From contig RPFO01000189.1 of the NCBI GenBank assembly GCA_009746045.1, positions 952,248-1,016,247 on the forward strand: DNA of 64,000 nt, in the 5' to 3' direction. The position numbers and the translations under genes are program-made. Every line of letters begins with the position of its first letter. The first letter of the stretch is position 1. Source of the stretch: Mesostigma viride (Eukaryota > Streptophyta > Mesostigmatophyceae > Mesostigmatales > Mesostigmataceae). Positions 8,666 through 20,239 of the stretch are shown here, piece by piece. Under the pieces are notes generated by a model. It had not been told where the DNA came from. It ran no database searches and worked only from the letters and a program-made list of their open reading frames with translations.

Positions 8666-10140
8666 CCCCCCCATCCCGATTTCAACCTTCAGCCGCATGC
8701 TCACAGAGGAGGCGGCCATCAAGGCTGCAGCAGACAACCCCAAGCTAGCGGGGAAGAAGTGCCCAAGTCGTGTCAGAAACCCGACTACGGCCAAGTTTCC
8801 CTTGGTGGAGAAAGAGGTGGCCACTGAGATTCGCGAGTATCGGAGCAAGGGGTACATGGTCAACCGCGCGCTTGTGCGCGTAAGTTTATTTCCATCATAA
8901 TTGTCGGTATTTTTCCTGCTGCATTTTGTACATGTCGCACTAGTTTGCTGAGTTTCGATTGTTTCATGAGTATGCATGCAGCCCGGCCCCGTGAGTATTT
9001 GACGTGGAAGAGCCGAAAGTATGTAATGGTCTTCTTCGTTGCATGCAGCCAAATGATGCAGCGTAACCACCCAGCAACGGGTGATCATGAATTATGTAAG
9101 GGTTGGAAACTAGCAGTCTTGCTCATTTCTTGGCGATATCCCAGCTGCCCCCCCTTTATTTGAAAGATATTGCTCATGATGCAGGGCAGTGTCACGAGAT
9201 AATCAGTTGGGCTTAAGCAGCTACCTGCACCAAAGAAACCTTTTTTGCTGCCTAAAATGTTCTTCTTGTCCTGTTTTAATATTTGTTTGTGCAATGCATG
9301 TTGTGCAGAACATGATGTTCAAGTCCATGCGCAAGCTTCACCCTGAGAACGCGAAAATTTTCGTGTGCAGCGACGGCTTCTTGACCAAGTTTCGGCTCAG
9401 GCACGGCTTCACAACCCGCCTTCGCACCAATGTGAAGTCCCAGGCACGCTCAGCTGAGGAGAAGATGGCGACCATGCAAGGGTTCGTCGAGAGGGTGCAA
9501 GGCTACCTCGTGTCCATGCCTCACAAGGGCAGCGCGGACCATCCGGTCAACGAATTCGACGAGTTGTGGGGCAACTTCCCATCGTGGCTCAGATGGTGCT
9601 TCGATGAAACTCCCGCAACTTTCAACAACCCTGCGAGAGAGACGTGGGACGAGAAGGGGAAAAAGGAGGTGTGGGTGGCAGGCCAGGCGGGTTCAGCATC
9701 GGACAAACGCTGGTGCACATTCATCATCCCCTACAGCGCAGGGAAGGGCCCACACTCACCCGTCATGCAGCCACGCCCCGCAGTGATCTTCGGCGGCGCA
9801 GGGAACGTCATGGCTTCAGAGAAGGACAGCTACCATCCCGACGTGGACGTCTATTTCCAGGCATGTCCGCCTTCATGTTATAATTATATGTGCATTATTA
9901 TTTTATTACATTATTACGTACATTCAGACTGTGTACCACTCATCTGAAAATATTGTACGTATGCCAACCTCACCTCCAGCATTTTTTTCGTCTAGCAGTA
10001 TGTAGGGTAATTTTATATTTTCACTATTACTACTACTCTTATATTTTAGCTAATAAAGTAATATTTATTAGTTTACTCTAATACTGTACATAAATAAACT
10101 GATTCAAATAAATATATTGGTTACGTTTGGTTATAGTGTC

Positions 10141-10550
10141 TTCCTTCCTTCCTTCCTTCCTTCCTTCCTTCCTTCCTTCCTTCCTTCCTTCCTTCCTTCC
10201 TTCCTTCCTTCCTTCCTTCCTTCCTTCCTTCCTTCCTTCCTTCCTTCCTTCCTTCCTTCCTTCCTTCCTTCCTTCCTTCCTTCCTTCCTTCCTTCCTTCC
10301 TTCCTTCCTTCCTTCCTTCCTTCCTTCCTTCCTTCCTTCCTTCCTTCCTTCCTTCCTTCCTTCCTTCCTTCCTTCCTTCCTTCCTTCCTTCCTTCCTTCC
10401 TTCCTTCCTTCCTTCCTTCCTTCCTTCCTTCCTTCCTTCCTTCCTTCCTTCCTTCCTTCCTTCCTTCCTTCCTTCCTTCCTTCCTTCCTTCCTTCCTTCC
10501 TTCCTTCCTTCCTTCCTTCCTTCCTTCCTTCCTTCCTTCCTTCCTTCCTT
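10141..10550. repeat. (TTCC)n microsatellite, 410 bp
   Basis: An uninterrupted tetranucleotide tract inside an intron of the pogo-type transposase. It is pure homopyrimidine/homopurine and so able to form triplex DNA. The long SFLP / EGRK reading frames across it are artefacts. Confidence 0.99.
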
Positions 10551-10586
10551 CGATCCGTCTTTAGCATAGTCCTCAACAATATATGT

Positions 10587-10804
10587 GTGTATGTATGTAT
10601 GTATGTATGTATGTATGTATGTATGTATGTATGTATGTATGTATGTATGTATGTATGTATGTATGTATGTATGTATGTATGTATGTATGTATGTATGTAT
10701 GTATGTATGTATGTATGTATGTATGTATGTATGTATGTATGTATGTATGTATGTATGTATGTATGTATGTATGTATGTATGTATGTATGTTTGTTTGTTT
10801 GTTT
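10587..10804. repeat. (TATG)n microsatellite grading into (TTTG)n
   Basis: About 204 bp of perfect ATGT repeats, then short TTTG repeats, in the same intron only 40 bp after the (TTCC)n tract. It alternates purine and pyrimidine throughout. Confidence 0.99.
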
Positions 10805-13800
10805 AATTGCTCAATTAATTGTTTGTTTGGTTGACAGTGCGTAGTCACCACTTTGTCCACTGCACGCCACACTTAACTGCACTTGTCACTTCACAATTCC
10901 TATTCATTGTGCTGGCGTTTCTTAGACATCTTGCCTGACTGGCTTGCCGCAGGTTAGCTTGCCAGCTAGCCGCATATATTTGATTTATCTCTATTAATGC
11001 AATGTCATGTGCCCAACCTCTTAGTAGGGATTATTGGTGCTTTTCTAAGCTCAATTACATGCAATTGTGATTAATTGTAAGTAGTAGTAAACTAATGGAA
11101 CATGGTAGTGTTGGATTTATGACTTCTTTCATGTAATGCTTGTGCCTCATTTGCAGGCTCACGCTTGGAATGATACACCGACCATGTTGGACATCATCGA
11201 GTGCACCATCAAGCCCTACGTGGAAGCGGTGGGCAACAAGGGCACGCAGTTTCTTCTCTTCCTCGATAACCTTGCATCCCACGTCGACAAGGAAGTGCTC
11301 GCGGCTTTCTGGAAGTTGAACATCCGGGTCGTCCTGGGCCCACCTGGGCTCACGGACGCCTGGCAGCCCGGTGACCTGCATGTTCAGAATGAGGTCAAGA
11401 AGGCCACCTACCGCAAGCAGGATGCCTGGCTGCAGGAGGGAGACAACATGGCAGCGTGAGTTTACTTAAGTTAGACCGAGGTCATACGTTTTTTCCTTCC
11501 CCATGTGGATGTCTTTGATTTTGCAGCATGCCCGCCGGCTGGCCTGCCTTTCAATTCCACATGTGTGTGCATTAATTTTGCTACGACTGATGAGGTAGAA
11601 TGACCACGCCTTTATTGTGTACTTGTCACAGTACTTACATCATTCTTTCGTTTGCCTTTGCCCCACGTATGGTGCTGCCATCCATGCATGCAATTGGGGG
11701 ACATAGATGGACTGGTGCGGACGGGTTCAAGATGAGTGCGAGGACACGGCGGGTGTTGACGACACAATGGCTGGGGGAGGCCTGGAAAGAATATCAGTCG
11801 AGCACCAGCAAGTGTTGTGGAGTTCTTTTTTGAAGACAGGCTGCCTCGTGACAGCCAATGGCCACGGGGACAGCGACATCAAGCCTCAGGGCATGCCGGG
11901 ATTCACCTTCAAACGCATGGATGCGAGCAAGATCGTGTATGACAAGAGGCTGGTAAGCACTTTCAAGTCACATTATTATGGGACACGATAGCGGTTCATT
12001 GACAGTATAAAGCACGGAAGGGCGATTTGGTGACAATGCTATGTGCAGGTGTTGGTCTTTTGTGATCACCAACAACAGATGCTTTTATATTACTACGCCC
12101 AAGCAAGCTGACCCCATTCCGTAACATGAGTCTCTCTACTTGTATTTTGTTGTTGTCATAATAATGTAAAATATGAATGCAGATCAACAAGGCCTGCTTC
12201 GTGAACCTGGACGACGCACAGGCTGTGCCAGTGGCCGGGGACGGCCAAGATGCCCACGACGATTTCACGCACAAGCTGGGGCACAACATGGATAGCGATG
12301 AGTGGTTTTTGAGCTCCGAAGCGCCGCCCCCTGAGCCTGAGCCCGAGCCTGAGCCGGGTGCTGCGGGCCGCTCCAAGATGCGCAAGTCTTTCAAACGCAA
12401 TGTAAGTAATATCTGTCGAAGCCTGAGTTTTGACGAGTTCTTAGGGTCATGTGTAGTCACACAGTGGGCGCTGTCGCCATAATTTTTGCACGCATCATTG
12501 GGACAATGAGTGGCACGCAGTGCTGTGTACCAAGTCCAAGGTTAGGTCCACCTGTGTTGGGGGGGTCATATTATTACCCAAGTGCCGGCCCAGGTAATAA
12601 CTATAATAATTTTTAAAAACAATAAAAAGAATTACATAGCATGGTACTTCCTTATCAAATAATAATAAACTTCATTAGTAATCATCTAAGTTAATAATAG
12701 TTATTGTTCTTGCATGCTTGGCTGGCTATAAAGAAACTGACCATCAGGCTCATCTATGTACCTCTCAAGCAACCATATAAACTACATGCACATAGGTATC
12801 CGCAGCACCGTTGCAATTCTGGCCGAACCGTCGACCCTCATTTATTAATTGTTGGTTGGTTGCCTTCAACTTGCCCACACTTACAGGCTCCGGCCAAGCG
12901 TAAGGAACGCGCGACTGCCACGGGTGCCCCCCGCAAACACCCCAAGGGGAGTAAGCGGCCAGCCACGGGTGGCACGGCAGGATCGCGACGTGGCGGCAAG
13001 GGGAGGGCATCCAAAGCTCCCAAGGCCAGCGGCCCAGCCTCTGAGGAGGAAGAAGAGAAGGGGTCTGAGTCCGAGGCGTTGGAGTATGCGCAGGAGCTGC
13101 AGAGCCGGCGCAAGAAGAGCGTGGTTGCCAAGGCCAAACAGGTGCACGCTGCCCAGAAGCGCGGCGATCCGCTGCCGGAGATCTCCTCGGAGGAGGAAGA
13201 GGACTGGGTGCCAGGCAATTCCCCCCAAGGCAAGAAGAAGAAGAAGACGAAGCGCGATGAAGTTATGGAGGCAGTGATTGAGATGAGGCTGGCGGACGAG
13301 AGGCGCAAGAGGGATGAAGATGAGGCACGCGAAAAGAAAGCGTCGCGGAAGGGGGGATTGGCGAGGCGGGGTCAGTGAAGGCACCCAACAAGGCGGGGGC
13401 AAGCAAGAAGGCTGGAGCAGTGAAGGCAACCTGGGACAAGGCCGGATGTGAGGCAGCTGACGTGGTGGGAAGGGGGGGGCAGCCGACCAGGTGGGGGCAG
13501 CAGGGGTCGGCAACCCAGCCGCGGGAGCACCACCACCAACGGATCAGGCCACCCGCCCAGCCAAGAAAAAGTCCAAGCCTTCTCTCCCTCCTCTCGAGCT
13601 TCCGCCACAGCGCACAGTGGCAAAGCATGCCGAGGTGCTGACAACGGCGGACTGGGCCAAATACCAGGTTTTCACCTTGTATGGTGACGGCCTGACGTAC
13701 TACGGAAACCCTGACCCACAGGACCCGTATGCAAAGAAGTATGACAACCACTGGCGCATGGTGGTCAAGTAAGTATCGTTGCATGGGTTGGCTCCAAGAT

Positions 13801-13959
13801 ATACTGGACCATTTATGTGACAAGAATGTACACTCTGTATGTAACTCTGCAAACCCATGCCATGTGTGACTAGGTAGCATGCAGTACATATGCATGTCTA
13901 CCGCACACATGCGACAGGTCACGTCGGCATGATCAAATGGGCCAACATATTAGTAGGCG

Positions 13960-14205
13960 TATGAGCACACACACATCACACATCACACATCACACATCAC
14001 ACATCACCCATCACACATCACGTGTACATCACACGTACATATGCACTGTCACACGCACACGCACCACAACACAGGGACGCACCCCCCCACACCCCCACAC
14101 CCCCACACCCCCACCCCCACCGCAACCCCCACCCCCACCACCACCATGTACCGCCGCCGCCGCCGCCACCACCACCACCACAACAACCACCACCACCACC
14201 ACCAC
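13960..14205. repeat. Low-complexity CACATCA, CCCCCACA and CCACCA tracts
   Basis: Three adjoining simple repeats in the last intron of the transposase: ACACATC (13968-14020), CCCCCACA (14085-14140) and GCC/ACC trinucleotides (14150-14205). They are not coding. Confidence 0.9.
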
Positions 14206-14609
14206 CAACATTGTACTTCGCATTTGTAATGCATTATTATGGTGTGTGGTTGTGTGTCTTGGCACGTTTCTTATGTGCAGGTACCCTAAACAGCATGAGC
14301 AGAAGCGCACGGAAAGGGTGAAGCAAACGTTTGTGATCGCTGACTACGGAGTCGCATGGTGCCTTGTTGCGATGTAGACTTTTCCCTGTGGGCCCAACTG
14401 CCCTTCATGTTTTTAATATCTGGCCATCATGTTGTAAACGGAGGTATTAGGGTTGCGTCATTAATAATCGCACCCGCCTGCCGTATTTCTGGCACACCTT
14501 GAATAGGCTAGGTAGGGCTTGCCGTGACCTTTCCGGCACAGTTTATATAGCACTGAAACGAGTGCAGACAATATAGCTGAAACTAGCGCATTATAGGTGT
14601 TACACATCC

Positions 14610-14870
14610 ATGCCACACAACTCGGTGGGACATGTCCCACCAACCTGTGTTTTGTATGTGTATGAACATGTGTCCCACCTACCTGTAATTGAAAATTTGC
14701 CTGTCCCACCGACCTGAATTTTGAACATGTAACTGTCCCACCACACTGAATTTTGAAAGCTACCCTGTCCCACTTACCTGAATACCTGAAACATGGCTGT
14801 TCCACGTACCTGAACCTGGTGTCTCTCCTAGGTGAAAAGTGTTCCACTCGCGTCCCACCTACGTGAGCTG
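14610..14870 (-). repeat. Right subterminal repeats of the pogo-type element
   Basis: Spaced copies of GTCCCACC(T/G)ACCTGAATTTTGAA at roughly 35-40 bp intervals, plus the palindromic GGTGGGACATGTCCCACC at 14622-14639. The word GTCCCAC is the inverse of the GTGGGAC of the left subterminal array. Confidence 0.75.
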
Positions 14871-15017
14871 CCCCTGTACTCGAGCTCAGAAAGGAATAAC
14901 AAAGGGTGAGGAAATCGCTGTTTTGGTCGTGGCATGTATCCTGAATTTTTTTTTAAATTCGTTAGCAATCTATCTACGTTGACTTTAGTCCGTCGTTGAT
15001 GTGCCGATTGGTTACGC

Positions 15018-15710
15018 GCAGGTAATGATGTGGTGCGGGCGAACGCTGCGGTGGGCTTCGGTCCTGCAGCTAAACTTGCTGCTCAGTCTGAAGGGGTGGA
15101 AGCGAATGCGCAGAGCCAAGAGCCTTATGAGAAGCCTACGCTGTGGATGAGACTTATGGACGGGGAACAGAAACACGGAGCACCGGAGTGCTTCTGGATT
15201 GATGGGTGGGCCGAGAACACCATGAGAAGGGCCAATGCGAGTAGGGAAAAGCAAAATTATACCAAGTTACAGGAGGTGAAGTTGTACGGGCAGGTAGGTG
15301 GATACGATCGGAAATGGAGGGACGTTTGCATGAAGTTTTTTCCAGAAGAGACAGAGGGCGGAAAGTTGCATAGGGGCAAGTTCTGGATGCCTTTGGACTA
15401 TGTGAAGAGGGTGGTGACTCTGATGGACGGAAAGAGTTGGAATGATGTGGCAAAGTGGGCACCTGCGATGTCCATCGATCCAAAGAGGAAGAAGTCCAAA
15501 ACAGAACAGCAGAAATTGGAAGCAGAAGTAAGGAGCAAGAATAATCTAAGTGACGTTCGAAGACTTTATTTTATGTTGGACGAGTCTTTAGTAAATTCAT
15601 TCGACTCCGTCTCAAGTGCGACGAATGTATCCATGATATTCTTCAATGAAACAATGCAATTTCACGCTAATGTCAAGTTTTTATGTCACACGAGACTTAC
15701 AATGAGATAA
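15018..15710 (+). CDS. Unrecognised basic/acidic protein, about 230 residues
   Basis: An open frame runs from a possible 3' splice site (CGCAG, 15016-15020) to a stop at 15710. It has coding-like GC-rich codons to about 15530, then becomes AT-rich. The first part contains WMRLMDGEQKHGAPECFWIDGW and VKLYGQVGGYDRKWRDVCMKFF, suggesting a folded tryptophan-rich domain, followed by KRKKSKTEQQK. No ATG opens it convincingly; GTG 15030 is unlikely in a eukaryote, so it may be a later exon whose donor lies near 15540. It lies between the pogo-type element and the gag remnant and could belong to a mobile element. Function not recognised. Confidence 0.4.
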   Translation, partial: AGNDVVRANAAVGFGPAAKLAAQSEGVEANAQSQEPYEKPTLWMRLMDGEQKHGAPECFWIDGWAENTMRRANASREKQNYTKLQEVKLYGQVGGYDRKWRDVCMKFFPEETEGGKLHRGKFWMPLDYVKRVVTLMDGKSWNDVAKWAPAMSIDPKRKKSKTEQQKLEAEVRSKNNLSDVRRLYFMLDESLVNSFDSVSSATNVSMIFFNETMQFHANVKFLCHTRLTMR

Positions 15711-15783
15711 ATACCCACAAATTGTAATATTTACGTGAAATTTATACGTTCGCAAGCCAAAATTCAAGATTTTTGCCTCAAAA

Positions 15784-16570
15784 TTGAAGGAAAAGTGTCA
15801 CACACTTGGCTTGGACCGCGGAACATTCGAAGTGGGCCCGGCCTGGTGTGAACACAACGAGTGGCAGCTCGCTACCAAGGTGTTGATCCCGTACGTGGTG
15901 GTGAAGTGCATGGACCCATCAGTGGTCGGGATGCTTAACGTCGAGAGTGTGGCGGCTCAGTCATACCCGCAGACGGTTGAGGAACTGCTGGAGCGCATCC
16001 GGCGCAAGCTCATCCCTCCCGGCTATGATTCGACTGACCGAGCGGTTTGAGTTCGGCCGCCTACGTCAAGGCAACACTGACTTGGCGGAGTTCCTCGCCA
16101 CCTTTGACTCCTTTGCGGCGCGGCTGACCGGCGACCTGACGTGGACCGAGTACAAGATTCGGTTTCTGGAGGCTATTCACCCTGACCTCCTGGACGAGGT
16201 TAAGAAGCACTACGCGGAGGTGCCCTGGGCGAATCTTGACATCCACGCCGTCCAGCAGTACCTTCTCCAAGTGGCCGACATCATCACGCACCAGGGCTCA
16301 GCCAGCCCGCGGGAAGTTGAACCTGTCCGGGAAGAATCCGAGGACGATGAGGTGCCCGCCACGCAGCTACACACCATCGACGTGTCCAAGGCCCGCTGCT
16401 TCAGGTGCAACGAGATCGGACACCTCAAGAAGGACTGCCCGCGACTCAAGACGCGCACACGTGTTCCTGCGTGGGCCCACAAGTTCCAGCAAGGCCCCCC
16501 GGATGACGACGACCAGCACGCGGACGCGCGGTCCCCTGGGGAAGGGGAGGGATCCCACACTCAGGTTTGA
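15784..16570 (+). pseudogene. LTR-retrotransposon Gag with CCHC zinc knuckle, frameshifted
   Basis: The first 89 codons (15784-16050) and the rest (continuing to 16570) are in different frames, joined near 16040. The protein has the helical capsid-like pattern LRQGNTDLAEFLATFDSF ... TWTEYKIRFLEAIHPDLLDEV, and ends with a zinc knuckle CFRCNEIGHLKKDC (CX2CX4HX4C, from about 16400), the nucleic-acid-binding motif of Ty3/gypsy and copia Gags. No protease, reverse transcriptase or integrase follows; the next kilobase is degenerate. Together with 17140-18664 it looks like the remains of one element that lost pol. Confidence 0.8.
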
Positions 16571-17139
16571 TCCCTCAGTGCGCTGGAACCTCTCGGCCCT
16601 CCTGTGGTCGTGGCGGAGTACCTATATACCACGCACGTGACCAGCAGGAGGAGGCGGAGGAGGCCGACGTATACACGGTCACTTCCCCCGGGAGACGTGA
16701 TGGTCGCAGTTAGTATTGGTGCCTGTGTCATTCTACCAATTAAACTAGCTGCGGGCCATTGGTGCCTCTCGCTCATACGTAACTTTCCCGGACGACATCT
16801 TCGGATGCGATCCCAGTTGGCAGCGTTGTCTGTGTAATTCAGCCCCGCTGGGCGCCTTCCGCTGTGGTTGACTCGACATCAGGTGTCTTGCAGACGGGAT
16901 GACGAGTTCAGCGCTTGCGCGCGCATCTCCGCACACGCGTGCAGGCAAGACGTGATTCAGCTTGGTGGTCCTCCCTCAGTGCATCGACCGCATTGGACAG
17001 TTCTGCACGCGAGCACCGCTCCCGTAGTCGCTGATGACGACTGCCGTGATCCATATTTTGGCCTTTGCTCGGCTGTGGCGTTTACAACGCTGTCACATGC
17101 TGGCGCGTGCGCGCCCCGCGGACCACTTTTGCGCACCCC
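16571..17139. other. Degenerate retroelement interior
   Basis: GC-rich sequence between the Gag remnant and the region shared with the second copy. Short frames only; no catalytic motif seen. Confidence 0.4.
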
Positions 17140-18664
17140 AACTGTTGCGTGCCCGCTGGCCACTGTGCATGGTCGCGCGCAACGTGTCCGCCACGCGCGT
17201 ATTACTATCCCAGTTGTGATAAGCATCGTCGCCTGCAGTCGCGCATCCGGTAGTATTGTTATCAGTCGACCCCATCAATTGGGTTGGCTTGGCGTTGAGT
17301 GGTGTGCGCCTCTGATTCGGGTCGCTGGCGGAATTTTATATGCTGCCGCGGCCTTGCACTAGCGCGGTCGCCAGGGAGGGCAGCGGTGAGAGGAAAATTG
17401 ATGGATTTGTGGGAAGTGGGGGAGATTCCAGGATGGATTATAGGGGTTCCTGTTCCTGCTGTTCCAGTCCAGAGATCCAGAGTTTCCACTCACATTGCCC
17501 TGTGATTTGTTCCAGTTTCCAGTGGTGCCTCATGTGATGAGGGCACGGTATTATGTTAGGCTTGACCTGGGGTATAGGTAGCCGGCCTTAGGCCAACCTG
17601 GACCTGGTTCTTGGTGTAAGGTCCCGGTAGATAGGACAAACGTGGGAGTCGGAAGGTGGACACTATAGGAATGACTTCGTGGTGGGAAGACAGCCAGTAG
17701 GCAAGGTGGAGCGCCCCACACCTATAATGCCAATGGATGCCCTGTACCGTCAGTACTGGGAATATCCCCGCCGTCTGGAGCAGTCTCTAGTCATGGAAGC
17801 CCCGCCATGGCGAAAAAGTCAAACGAGCTGTTCATTCAGGCGACTGTTAACCCCCGCGGAGAAGTTTCTGTGGTCAAAACCCGAAAGCCCTCACGTGATA
17901 GGATCTGGTTTCCTCCCTTCGGCCTATAGTAGGGAGAGATCGACGTTGACTACGTCAAGACTTGTCCTTGTGTGGCGAGTTTTTGGGGAATTGGTTTTAC
18001 TGGCCCGTTGGAGAACAAGGGTTGGGACATAGTACCCCTATGGTCAACCTACGGCCGCGATGATCAGCGACCGATTGGCTACTCAGAATTAATTGTTGTG
18101 TGTGTTTTCTTTTCCTGTGCTTCTTCACGTACCTCTATGACGGTAGAGACTACCGTCCCCTGGGGAGGGGGAGGAGTGTTGCGTGCCCGACCCTTGGAAC
18201 GGGCGCAACAATGGAATATATTATATATTTTGGCTTGTTGTCATAGTCCGTAGGACTTTGGGACTCATTTCGGGACTTAATTTGGGAATTGTCCCTTGGT
18301 CAGGACTTTTGTATGGAACTATGATAGTTTGTGTGATTCGGACCAGTTATTTTGGGCCTAGGTTGATGTATGCGATCTTCTAGGGGCCGGTGCAGTCGCG
18401 CCGCGCTGCGTACTTTATAGCTGCTTGAGATATTGCACTCATGCGTGGATTCTGTAGCCTGGCGAGGGTCGATGTCGACCCGAGGATCTTGTGTGGACTG
18501 CATGTTTCGGAGTTCTCTGGAAGGTCGGCGCCATGTCGGCGCCTCTTGCCAGCTTGGTGGCAGACCTAGGTGAAATTGGTCCGAGGACGAGAGTCTCGTC
18601 CTCTTGGTTCGGAATAAAGTGTGTGTTATCACCTGTCTGAACCTGGGGCATAATTCCAACTGCA
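17140..18664 (+). mobile_element. LTR-retrotransposon remnant, copy A (3' part with LTR)
   Basis: Matches 22880-24665 over most of its length with many small indels. A purine tract (GGGGAGGGGGAGGAG, 18162-18176) directly precedes TGTTGCGTGCCCG at 18177, the expected order of polypurine tract and 3' LTR. The LTR starts TGTTGCG, with an inverted GGGCGCAACA nearby, and probably ends near 18664 at CA. A short frame shared with copy B (RQYWxYPRRLE) lies at 17740-17790. Pol is absent, and no matching 5' LTR was found upstream of the Gag at 15784. Confidence 0.7.
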
Positions 18665-18842
18665 TTTGGTAGCTCCATCCTAAATGTGGATTGTGTAGAT
18701 TAATGCAATATTAATCACCGCGAGCCGTAACAGGCCTAAAGCCACGCCTGTTCCGTTAATCCCACTCCCAAAGAGTGGTCATGGTTAGCCAAGAAACCGG
18801 TGACAACCTACCTTAACAATAGGATCTTTCGCACGACCCGGA

Positions 18843-19016
18843 TGTTGCGTGCCCGACCCTTGGAACGGGCGCAACAATGGAATATATTATATATTTTAGC
18901 TTGTTGTCATAGTCTAGTGTTTTCTGGCCTGCGCTGGTTGTCTCCTTGATAGTCTCTCGGTTCGATGAATGTAAAGTGCGATGAAGCCTGCACATTGAAC
19001 CTGGGGCAACTATCCA
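18843..19016 (+). repeat. Internally deleted LTR of the same family
   Basis: Starts with the same TGTTGCGTGCCCGACCCTTG as the copy A LTR and ends like the copy B LTR (TGAACCTGGGGCAACTATCC), but the middle is missing. The junction contains the dispersed motif (inverted, 18921-18950), so the deletion or a small insertion coincides with that motif. Confidence 0.7.
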
Positions 19017-19041
19017 TTTGTAATTGGTTTTGCCAGCCATT

Positions 19042-20235
19042 ATAATTAATAGACACGTGACTGCGTCACGGGAGATAAGTCCTCAGTGGGAGGGGAACAT
19101 GGGATGGAATGGATGGTATAGGCTATCTAGGTCCTAGTTACAGGGGTGTGGGCACCGCGGCCCGAATCGCTATGAATGCCATACTTGGTCACACGCGGAG
19201 CCCCCACAGGCTTGGGGGTGGTCTCCTTCATCACTACTTGCCATCTATCCTTGCGCACCATCTGCCTCCATATTACAGACAAACCAGGAGGCTGCCCGGG
19301 GGTGAGCCTGTCACGTCTAGTGGAGCACATGTCCATGCCGAGTCGATCACGAAAAGTCCTCGGGTGGCGGCCCTGCCGCGCGCGGCCGGGGGCACGCCAG
19401 GTGAGGACATATCGCCCAGGCTGGGCGGGCTTGGTGCCAGCTAGTCTATCTGATGTATCTACCTGATCTGTGCGGGCCAGGTGCCCGGCTAGGCCCAGGC
19501 GCCTGTGCCTAATAATGTGGGAAACATAGGGCAAATCAGCGTACAAATCCTCATTACTAACGTGCAAACCAAAGGGGATGTTAAGGGCCTTGCGCAGCAT
19601 CTTGGTGACGGCGCCGTCGAGTCGTTGCTCCAGCTCCTGCATCAGTGTCCACGTCTCGGCGCCGTAGGTCAGGATCGTCAGAATGATGACCTTGAAGAGG
19701 TCACGCTTGACGATCCGGGGTAGGGCGGGGTTGCTCCACCAGCGGCGGTGGTCATGGAGGTGCGCCCACGCCATGCCGATCCGTGTCGTCATGTCGTCCT
19801 CGCGCAGTCGGGAAGCCAACTGCCGAGCAGCTTGAAGCGGCCTGAAGGAGGGTAGTTGACCTCGGCATCGTCTAAGAGGCGGAGTGTGGGTGGGGGCCCT
19901 GCCATGCCGAGGGCCAGGGCCTCCGTTTTGGGGCTGATTTCTAGACCAACCGCCCGAGCCTCGAGCGCCAGGCAGTCCAGCCAAAGTTGGGCAGACTCCG
20001 GCTTCTCGATGAGCGTGATGTCGTCGGCATAAATGAGGTCAGCTAGTAAATTCTGCTTGTTAGTCGGCCCCCCTTCCCCAAGCTCGTTCGTGATCGCTAG
20101 GCCAGGGGCACGGCCTGCAATGCTAGCAAAGCGAGCACGTGCCTGGCGCATAACATAATCCACTACAATAACAGGTACGGCGACAGGACGCAACCCTGCC
20201 AGACGCCGGTCTGGAGTGGGCATGGCGGGGTAATG
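19042..20235 (-). pseudogene. Non-LTR retrotransposon (LINE family A), 5'-truncated reverse transcriptase
   Basis: Reading on the minus strand: GVWQGCVLSP (reverse transcriptase motif B, about 20170), LADLIYADDITLI (catalytic YADD, about 20030), then a frame change near 19800 and a C-terminal domain with LFKVIILTILTYGAETWTL and RRLGLAGHLARTDQVD to the stop at 19127. The 3' UTR runs to about 19042 and ends in TTAATTATA. Motif A and everything upstream are missing, so the copy is 5'-truncated at about 20235. Related tails lie at 56622-56988, 59998-60107, 60108-60200 and 60560-60690. Confidence 0.85.
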
Positions 20236-20239
20236 CCGT

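Larger units (their letters stand above)
5206..14377 (+). pseudogene. Pogo/Tigger-type DDD transposase, multi-exon, interrupted and frameshifted
   Basis: The start is ATG 5206. Exon 1 (5206-5545 plus 8671-8879 once the nested array is discounted) carries a CENP-B-like helix-turn-helix (KRKILDAFHESGLSQRQFCK ... TFSRMLTEEAAI). Later exons, placed by splice signals and phase: 9309-9860 (second DNA-binding part and first catalytic D at 9603 in CFDET), 11157-11455 (second D at 11265 in LFLDNLASH, third D at 11373 in WQPGD; spacing DD36D), 11707-11952, 12183-12401, 12887 to 13768 (lysine/glutamate-rich tail) and 14281-14377. All three catalytic acidic residues are present. The second intron would use a GC donor (9861). 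Damage: the 3.1-kb insertion in exon 1, a frame change near 11788, and two more near 13370 and 13480 beside G-runs. The G-run shifts could be sequencing errors. TGTAA follows at 14433. The family call is firm; exon borders in the second half are tentative. Confidence 0.8.
4453..14876 (+). mobile_element. Tigger/pogo-type DNA transposon, about 10.4 kb with nested insertions
   Basis: The right end reads, outward, GTCCCACCTACGTGAGCTGC then CCCTG, followed by TA; inverted, this is a CAGGGGCAGC terminus beside a TA target site, typical of pogo/Tigger elements. The left end at 4453 (CACCGCCTCACGG, preceded by TA at 4451-4452) is an imperfect inverse match. Both subterminal regions are packed with GTGGGAC-type repeats in opposite orientation (4480-4940 and 14610-14870). 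Between them lies a multi-exon DDE transposase. Subtracting the 3120-bp array at 5546-8665 leaves an element of about 7.3 kb. The imperfect inverted repeats and the frameshifts in the gene suggest it is no longer active. Confidence 0.75.

Noticed and set aside
10117-10579. Long ORFs of repeated SFLP or EGRK
   Set aside because: They are translations of a pure (TTCC)n tract inside an intron.
11580-11610. Hammerhead ribozyme (CTGATGAG at 11587)
   Set aside because: The required GAAA and closing stems are missing.
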